Below are positions 47,601 to 56,600 of a stretch of DNA of 64,000 bases, piece by piece. The stretch is from positions 4,336,023 to 4,400,022 of the forward strand of contig OX442423.1 of the NCBI GenBank assembly GCA_949361645.1, written 5' to 3'. The DNA comes from Spongilla lacustris (taxonomy: Eukaryota; Porifera; Demospongiae; Spongillida; Spongillidae). The notes under the pieces are model-generated. The model ran no database searches. It was not told where the DNA came from and worked only from the letters and a program-made list of their open reading frames with translations. Every line of letters begins with the position of its first letter. The stretch's first letter is position 1. A program made the translations under genes and the position numbers.

Positions 47601-50600
47601 ACTCCGTTCTTTTGGCCAACCCGTTCTTATATGGCAGTTTGCCTTACAGAGAAATCCCAAAACGGGTGAAATATGAATATGGCTCCAAATAATATTTCGC
47701 GGATAGGATAATGCCGATAGCAAGCTGCCAAATAAATATAGTGGACACTCCACTGACCTTTCATATAGAAAATGTGATGTTTAACCCTTAAGTCAAAATA
47801 ATTTGTCCGAATTCATGCGAACTGCACTGCACCTCAAAAACCACGTATATTAGGACCAATCTTCCAACCACTTGAGTTAAGAAGTGAAACGTTGTTTGCA
47901 CTTGGTACCATAGTGGGGTGCCTACAAATAAATTTGAGTGCTTAGCTAAATGTGTATGTTCCTTACGGGAACTACAATTGAAAGATGTGATTTGAAGTTT
48001 GTTTACTTAATGCCACCTATTCTTACATTTAATAACGTTTTCATGTACAGAAGTGTACAGAAGTGATGGCTGAATATGACAATCTAATTCCCTCACATAT
48101 AGCCTGAAGGGTTCGAATGTTACATGCAAAAAAAAAGTCATTTTTTTAGTCTCGTCCTTTGGAACACTATATATGTGTGGTAAGTAATGAATATTAGGTA
48201 TTGTAATTAGTTAACCACATGTAAAAGCACTACGGCCTAGAGCCCTCCCCCCCCCCCCCAAAAAAAAATGGCTTGTATTTGAACGAGCATATTGTCAAGT
48301 GCTGCTGCATGCCGTTCATCAAAATCTTGTTAGAGGACCATTTCATTCCAGAAATGTTGATGTGCATGCGAGGGGAAGGTAGGAGGGAGGGAGGGGAAGG
48401 GAGGAGGGAGGGAGGGGAAGGGAAGAGGGAGGGAGGGAAGGGAGGAGGGAGGGAGGGGAAGGGAGGAGGGAGGGAGAGGAAGGGAGGAGGGAGGGGAAGG
48501 GAGGAGGGAGGGGAAGGGAGGAGGGAGGGGAAGGGAGGAGGGAGGGAGGGGAAGGGAGGAGGGAGGGAGGGGAAGGGAGGAGGGAGGGAGGGGAAGGGAG
48601 GAGGGGAAGGGAGGAGGGAGGGGAAGGGAGGAGGGAGGGAGGGGAAGGGAGGAGGGAGGGAGGGGGATAGAGGGGGAGGGAGGGGAAGGGAGGAGGGAGG
48701 GGGACAGAGGGGGGAGGGAGAGGGGTGGGAGGGAGGGAGAGGGAGGGGGAAGGGATTGAGGGAGAGGAAGGGAGGAGGAGGTAGGGAGGGAGAGGGAGGG
48801 GGAAGGGATTGAGGGAGAGGAAGGGAGGAGGAGGTAGGGAGGGAAGAAAGAAGGGAAAGGGAGAGGGATGAAAGTTGTGAAGGGAGAGGGAGGGAGGATA
48901 GAAGGAAGGGAGAGGGAGGGAGGATAGAAGGAAGGGCGAGGGAGGGAGGGACAGGGAGGGAGGGAGAGGGAGGGATGGAGAGTGAGGAAGGGAGAGGGAG
49001 GGAGAGGGAGGGATGGAGAGTGAGGAAGGGAGAGGGAGGGAGAGGGAGGGATGGAGAGTGAGGAAGGGAGAGGGAGGGAGAGGGAGCAATGGAGCAAGAG
49101 GGTGTGAATGTAGGCCAAAACACAAGGACATGTGGCTTGTGCGATACACACATTCAAGAATACATCATCACAAGCTCTAGTCACATAACTAGCTCCACCC
49201 ACTTGTATTGTATAGCCATGTCTCATTGCAGGAAAAGGGCACAATAAACCTGTAGAGCTTGCCAAGCACATCTTGAATTAGCAGGTATGCCTGACTACCC
49301 AACATGAAGTGGGTGAAACCTGAGGTGGGCCGTGGCAGCTGGGGGGGGGGGGGGGGGGGGGAGGGGAGAGACATTGCCAGAGGGGCGGGGCTTACTATGC
49401 TGAACTACTGCCCTTAAGATAACCTAGGGAGCACCTTCCTCCTCCCATTAGCACTTTCTATCCTCCCAACCTACATGTACATAGCAAGCCTTCGTTATGT
49501 CTACATAGAAATTAGTGAGAAGCAGCAGTTCCACAGAGAAAGTAGGCTAGCACAGCTGTAAGTTGTCTCTAGATTGCCTCGAGACATATTTTTCAACTAA
49601 TGGTGTCCGCAAAAAAGGCCCGGTATACCCTACTGCACTTGACATGAAGAAATTTCCATCCGCTTCGATTGCAGCATAAGCGCACGTGATACCGCTTTAT
49701 TCATGATTAGCTTGCACTTGACATGAAGAAATTTCCATCCGCTTCGATTGCAGCATAAGCGCACATGATACAGCTTTATTCATGATTAGCTAGTCCAGGG
49801 TAAAGGGTTTTGTTCTCGCTGCAGAAAATAAGTCTGCATATAAGCTAGGCATGTTTAAAAAGGGCAATGATCTATCTTTACAATAAGGTACATTTCACAC
49901 CCTTTTGTCAGGCATTTTCTCGAGAAAAACGGCTCACCGTTCAAGTGCTTCAGGAATGCCAAAACAAAAACTAAGAAACCGTGAGATGCGCGACTTTAGT
50001 GGACTAATAAAGAACATCCCTCAGTAGTGCGCATTGATGTTTTGTAGTGCCGAACTGAATACAGAACAGCTGAAAAATATTTTGGTATTTAATGGCAAAC
50101 GCATCTTCACAAAATAGGGATTAGAACATTAACCACATTTTAATGAGCTCCTATGGGACCCGGATAAGAATTGTACCGTAATATACATACGTATTCTAAT
50201 TAACAACCTAATGTCCATCTCGAAACAGCCGTGGTACGTACAAAAGCTAGTTAGTAAACCCAAAGCATAAGCGCGTGAGCTATATTAACCCATAAGCTAA
50301 ATATAGCGTGTGCGTATTTGGCGGCGAAATTATGGTGGGAAGTACAACTGCAGTTTCCTGCCCCGTTGGGTCCCTCTTTATCCTGCACCATGGCTTTCCA
50401 CTGCTGTTACGGAAGCGATTCCTTTCTTTCGTTATCAGCAGTTTATGAAAGCGCAGATGGATGTAGACCATGGCATCTGTAGGGAGCATTATGAAACATT
50501 TGTGCAGGCCATGTGTGGTAACCCCGTTGATAAGTTAAAGGTATTGTTTTCAATTGTTTTAGCAGATACTAATTACATACAAACAACATATCAGGGTGCT

Positions 50601-53600
50601 GATAAGGCTCACTGGTCCCGCCATCCTGATGTGTACGAAAAATCAAAAGTGCTGGCAGACCAACTTCTTTCGCCAGAGCACACATACTACGAACTTCAAA
50701 AGACCAGGCATTCGTACGTATACGTTCTAGTCAGTGTTCAGATAAGGTCAGGGACACACTGTCTGAAGGAAAAGGTCCTTCCAAAATTAAGAAATGGACA
50801 GCAATGAAAATGAAGCAGACTAAGGCTAGCCTAAGGGCCAACTACTCTACTGGAAAGGACAAACAGGTGTGTCCTTACAAAGCATATGGTATTGAAATCC
50901 TACATTTATGTTGCATGCCACTTGTTTTCAGAGACTAGATTGTGCCATTGAGGAGTACCGCAGAGGTGGAGTGAGTAAACCTGCCTCAATGAACAAGCTT
51001 GCTCTGAAATATGGTATTCCTCGGTCTATTATTATTCAAAACTATTAGTGGCAAGCGAGCGAGGGATGATCATGCTGGGCGACTACCATCAATTCGACTG
51101 AATCTGGAGATGCAGATTGTGCAGTATGCTGTGGATATGGATGCTCATGGATTTGGCCTCACATTGAAGAATATCCGTGCTGTAGCTCAGGATGTGGCAT
51201 CCAAATATGGAATTCAATTGTAAGCATCATGGAAGTGGCTATCTGGGCTTTATCGGAGGCATCCTGTGCTTGCAAAAAGGCGTGCACAGGCCTTTGAATG
51301 TGTACGGGCTAGTGGAATGAACCGTGAGCAAGTAGCTGAGTACTTCAATGTGCTCGAGTCCTGCTATCAGATTTGTTGTGAAGGTGGAGAGGTTGTTGCA
51401 ATGGATGCTGATTTTGTCTGGAACCTTGATGAGACGAATGTACAGCAAGACCAGGATGGTTGCCTGGTCATAAGGCAAGTTTTAGTACATATGCATGAGT
51501 GCATAGTACATACATTTCGATTAATTTCAGCATGCGTGGTAAGCGTGAGGTTAAGAAGCAGTCATATGGTACATCATCTGGTAGCCATCTTACAGCAGTA
51601 GCAGCAGTAACAGCTGGAAGTGCACTAATAGACCCCCTTATCATCTCTGAAGGTGTAAGGGTACAGAAGGATGAGGTTTTGTCTATCAGTGGTAGCTTGA
51701 AATGCCTGCCTGTAGGAACTGAATGGACAATGACTGAAAAAGGGTACATGACAGATGATGCCTGGGATAAAGTTGTTGTGCCCCACCTTACAAATCAGGC
51801 ATCTTTGATCAGGCAGAAGATCCTGCTAGTCATGGATAGTTTTGGCATAGATATTAGAGGTAAGGGATTGGAAACCAACCCAATCAACACCAATCAACAG
51901 GTACAGTCCTGGCAGTTCCAGTACCCAGGCCTTTACAGAGAAAAACACTACCACTTTATCCGCTATCCCTTGGAATCCTCACTACAAGTCCCTTCAATGC
52001 GACACTGGCTTAATCTAAACTAGTGTCTAGATCTTTCACACATTCTGTATTGAGAGAAAGCATTCAGCGTAACTGCCATAAGACACTGGATGTATAATGT
52101 AAATTGAGCGCGGGTTTGTAAGGTTTAACTTTATAATTTTTTATCTCCTCTATAATACGTATTGACAGCAAACCAACTATCCGTTGGCACGTAATATTCA
52201 TCTAGCTATCTAGAAACCAAGCTTGTAATTTTGACGACAAAGCTACAGTCGCTATGTCTGAGAATTTCGTACCTGGTCACAAATCAAACTTTTACTTATT
52301 TCTGGTGAGTGTGACACATTCACAGAGCAAAAGCTATACTGTGGTACGTAAAATACTGTGCTCTATCTGCCTATCCTAACGCCGCACCGTTACGCCGCTT
52401 TGTTCGGGCGTTGCATCTGAGAGTTTGAAAATGGATTTGAAGTGCGCCACGTTTAGTAACTCCCTTTAGGAAGGTACTAAAAATATAACTCTTAGCTCTC
52501 TGTAATCTGCAAAATATGCTCTATCTTTTCCTGCTGTCTGTTTGTGCCTCAAGTTAACTTTACGATAGACTTCTTGGGGGCGCGGCGTCAGACTTACCAA
52601 TTAGCAACTGCCAGGATTGTCCGCTCGACGTTCCATTGAAATGTATGGCGCACGTGCGCGGTTTCCAATCCCTTACCTCTAATATCTATGGTTTTGGCTC
52701 TCATTGCTACTCTCCAAGTTCGCTAACACGCCTTCTAGAAGCAAGGATTAAAGCCATCCGTATGCCATCCTACACATCCCATGCATTGCAGCCTCTAGAT
52801 GTGGCAGTCTTCAAACATCTAAAAACATTTTTCAGGGACATTCTTGATGCAATGTCCTACATCAATTCTAGAGCTTTAAACAAATATGAGCTAGCAAAGA
52901 TGTTTAGTGCTTCCTGGAGACAGTCAATGGCTGCTTGTGACAGTGATGGGATATCATTGGCCTGTATAGGAATGCAGAATTGTGGAATATACCCATTTAA
53001 CAGGCAGTGGATACAGGACAATCCTGATAAGTTTGTCCTAGCCGAAACATACTCATCAACTGATGTCAACATGAGGTGAGTATCACATATGCTGGTCTCG
53101 AAGGTTTTATTTGCATTCTATTCCATTAAAATCGTTGAGGTAGCAGCTGCCACTGGAGCTGACACATTTTAGGAGGCTAAAGACATCTATACTGCTAGAG
53201 AGTTGCTAGCTTGACCTGAGTTTGAATCCCTTCTTCGTAATGTTGAGGAGCGATATCCACAACTGAATGTGGATGATATTATCACCATGCTGACCAGGGT
53301 TACCATCCGAGAGCAGACCACGCATGCTGTTGATGGGATTTGTGTAGTCCCATGGTTTGAAAGTCGATTGATGGAATATCTGCATTACTATGGCTACCAG
53401 GAGTCTGAGAAGGAAGATCAGGAAAGAATTGAAAATAGTGAACATGATGACAGCACTGAGGATGAAGATGAGCAGGAAGATGTGCAAAAAGGTTAAATGC
53501 ATGCAATTGGTGAAAGACTGAGTTCTGCTGTAGACCTCAATGACCCAGGGAGGATCCTCAAATTAAAAGAATGGGAAGAAAAGAAAATAGAGGAGGCGAA

Positions 53601-56600
53601 AGAGAAGGAAAACAAGAAGCTGTGTGCAAAACGGAAGGCGCGTGAAATGATAGCAAAAACAAAGGAAGAACAGAGAAATGGTGGCGTTCCTGGTAAGTGT
53701 AGGTGGCTTTCTCCCAGAAGATTTTGATGGCAAGAAATCCTTGGACCCGAAGGCTGTCTTGTTGAACCTTATTTCTACTCAGAAGCTTGGAGGCCAAACG
53801 TGGAAGAAATGGCTGGGAGCGAAAGGGAAAGCGCCTATCCCAGTTAATAGTAAAGATGTAACAATGGAGCTTTTATGGACTTATGTAAATGATATCCGCT
53901 CCACAGAACCAACCCGCTCGTGGGGTCAAAGAAAGTAGGCCTAGCATTTGGTGAGGCCGAACTGCAGTACCCAGGACACGTCGCCACTGAACTGAACGCC
54001 AGCCGATTGTATACCGATATACATATATTCGCATCTATAATTTTCCAATTAAGGTTAGTATTTATTACAATAATTTAACCAAGTACAGGTAAACAAGTTT
54101 TGTTTTGCTGAATTCCAGCGATTCCCCGGAGGCTGTAGAAGAGGTAGGGGTTTGAAATTCATTCTTTTTTGTGTAGATTTGTGTAATAACCATAACTTAG
54201 CGATGCAAATTTCCACCAGGCAAGCTATGGCTCATTTAGTACTCACTTCCGGTAATTTTCAATGGAGGTCACGAAGCCTCTCTTTGACTTGAAGTAGCTC
54301 TTCCGCATAACCACTTACAACAAAGTTTTAAGAAATGTCTCATGACTTATGAATAGAAAGATGGGGAAAAGGAGGGCTTTTGCTAGCTCTTGCAATGCAC
54401 GGCTTTTTTATAATCGCTATCCCTCGAACTAACAGAAAGTGACATAGTTGCTGACAGAGAACGCAAATGTATTTTTTTGTGTGTTTAGAACGTCACTTCG
54501 GATAGGTCCAGATACATGTATGTTGGCGGCGTTGCTGGTTGTCTGTTCGATTGAAACTATTTTAAAAGCTACGACACACACCCCGTTCTAATTTGGCACT
54601 CATCGCGACCCCCCCCCCCGACCCCTTCAGAGGTGCGAGTGGATATGCAAAAATAAAGGTGCTGCAAAACTTCTAAAATGATGGTATGGTGCACATCCAT
54701 CAGTAGTGACACTTGGTGGTGTTAAAACGTCCTCCAGACAATGCGTTTGACTTGTACAGTCCGTTTAAAAACCCTTTCTTATATGTCAGCTTACCTTATA
54801 TTGTAGCAAAAAAATAATGATATTTGCATTGTATTCATTCTATCAAGTATTCTACATGCAGAAATGCTTGTAAAATGATATACAGAGAAATCCTAAAAAA
54901 AGGGCGAAAAATGTCAGGTTTTAAAAAATTTACGGATTGTTTAATGCCGCTGTAAATTTTTTTATAAAAAAATATGTGGATACCCCAGGGACCTCTCATT
55001 TAGAAAGCTTGACTATTAATCCTTTAAGTCAAACTAACTCGTGCATATTATATACATACATGTACTCATTCGAGCACATGTACGTATAATATGCATGAGT
55101 TACTTTGACTCAACTATTACACACTGTAGATTCAGCTTACATGTACATTCAATTAGTGTACGTTCATATTTAATACGCTACCAGTAATATCGACTAATAC
55201 AAGAGCGCTCCTTGACTGGAAAGTAACACCATTTATTTGGTAGGGAACCGGTACATGTACGTAATAATGTAATTATGTGACATCATGCAAGGACAGCTGC
55301 ATCACCACACATTATTTCTATTCCACATGTCGTTTCACTTACGAAAACGGCTCTTGTACGGTAATTTTAACATTAACCCATAAAATTATGACCCCATAAG
55401 CACTATTTTAATGATTGAGGTACTTTATACATTACAAAAAGATATAATTACAAGGTCAAGACAATTAGAAAGTGCTATCAATCTTACATGTAACTGCTTG
55501 GCAACACATCACACACACAAACTGTATATTAAAATCATGAATAAAAATGCAATAGATCTACACACTGAATAGATCAACAAAACTTACCTCCTGGCATAGC
55601 AAGCCGTGTATCACGATCGTGTGACCACCATCCTGTAAGCCTATAAACATTTCAATGTCAAACACACAGTTACACCATGCATCAATAAAAAGTTGGTGCC
55701 ATGCTACTATCATAGTATGTTATGACTGCAACATTATGATCGTAATGAATTGCACAAATAGAATATGCTACAAACGTAATAAAAAAAAAAAAAAAACAAA
55801 GTTGTGCTACAGCATGGTCACTAAATGGCTTAAATATACAGGAACTGCATAATGGGGCAAGCTGCTGGTAAGGATTGGTACAGGTGTTGATTCAAGGTAT
55901 GTATTGGAAGGCCCTTCCACGGAGGAACCCCCCCCCCCCCCCCCCCCCTTATGCAGTTGTTTGAGTAGATAATAGAGATGGTTGTTGTTTAGCGCACTCG
56001 CGATAGGATCCTACATTAGACGTTATGAAAATCTCTGAAGCTCTCTCACAACCCTAGAGTGTGAACAGCTGCCCAACACACCTGTATTGAGTGAGTGGCT
56101 AGCCCCAACAGGCCCCATCTCTATACGTTTATCACGCTCCCAGACGGATAAAAATTAGTGAAACAATGACATTCTCTCTGAGAATGTTTAGTGGTATACA
56201 GGATTTGAAGGTAATGGTGGTGTAAAAAGGAAGGGAACAAGGGATTGGAGAGATACAATAATTATTCCTATATTCAGCACTTTGTAGAACGGCATTATAT
56301 TTATGTTACTACATGTAAATATAGGAATAATTATTGTATCTCCAATCCCTTGTTCTCTTCCTTTTTACACCACCACTGCCTTCAAATCCTATATACATGT
56401 ACCACTAACTTTCTCAGAGAGAATGTTTTTATATCTTGTTTCATTCATTTTAGGACTACTGATTTATCTAGTATACTGTACAACCCGTAATACATATACA
56501 TTTGAGTAAAGATATTAGTATGACAAAATCCAGCTGTTGTAATGCCATGTTTACCGCCTAGCAAAATAATGTTTACATTTATATTACAATTTCAGCCATC

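Larger units (their letters stand above)
44513..48370. repeat. Second large palindrome around an assembly gap
   Basis: Arms 44,513-45,888 and 46,985-48,370 are inverted copies of about 1.38 kb, separated by 1.1 kb. Mirror landmarks: GCATGCACATCAACATTTCT, AATGAAATGGTCCTCTAACA, GAACGGGTTGGCCAAAAGAA-like, GGACCGCCGCCATGCTTATA. Arms differ mainly in homopolymer length (G run at 44,619-44,646 against C run at 48,247-48,259; G run at 45,293 against a 36-bp C run at 47,565-47,600) plus scattered substitutions. No gene is evident inside the arms. Confidence 0.9.
50310..53938 (+). pseudogene. Pogo-like transposase gene (DDE_1 type), decayed
   Basis: Blocks in order: unrecognised N-terminal part ([20 protein letters not shown]); helix-turn-helix region ([46 protein letters not shown]); then [20 protein letters not shown]; catalytic block [29 protein letters not shown]; second catalytic block LLVMDSFG; third block [19 protein letters not shown]-terminal acidic and coiled region. 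NLDE, LLVMD and TSH.LQPLDV..F are the pogo/Tigger/jerky DDE signature. Introns are visible: 50,866-50,931 (GT-AG) and 51,476-51,529 (GC-AG, or a mutated donor). Damage: frame slip near 50,713, indel near 51,030, TAA near 51,220, and an 845-bp insertion in the catalytic domain. Confidence 0.8.

Noticed and set aside
48230..49271. Long ORFs (about 180-310 codons) across the GGGAGG tract on both strands
   Set aside because: Translations are pure Pro/Ser/Leu or Gly/Arg/Glu simple repeats in several overlapping frames; they reflect base composition, not genes.
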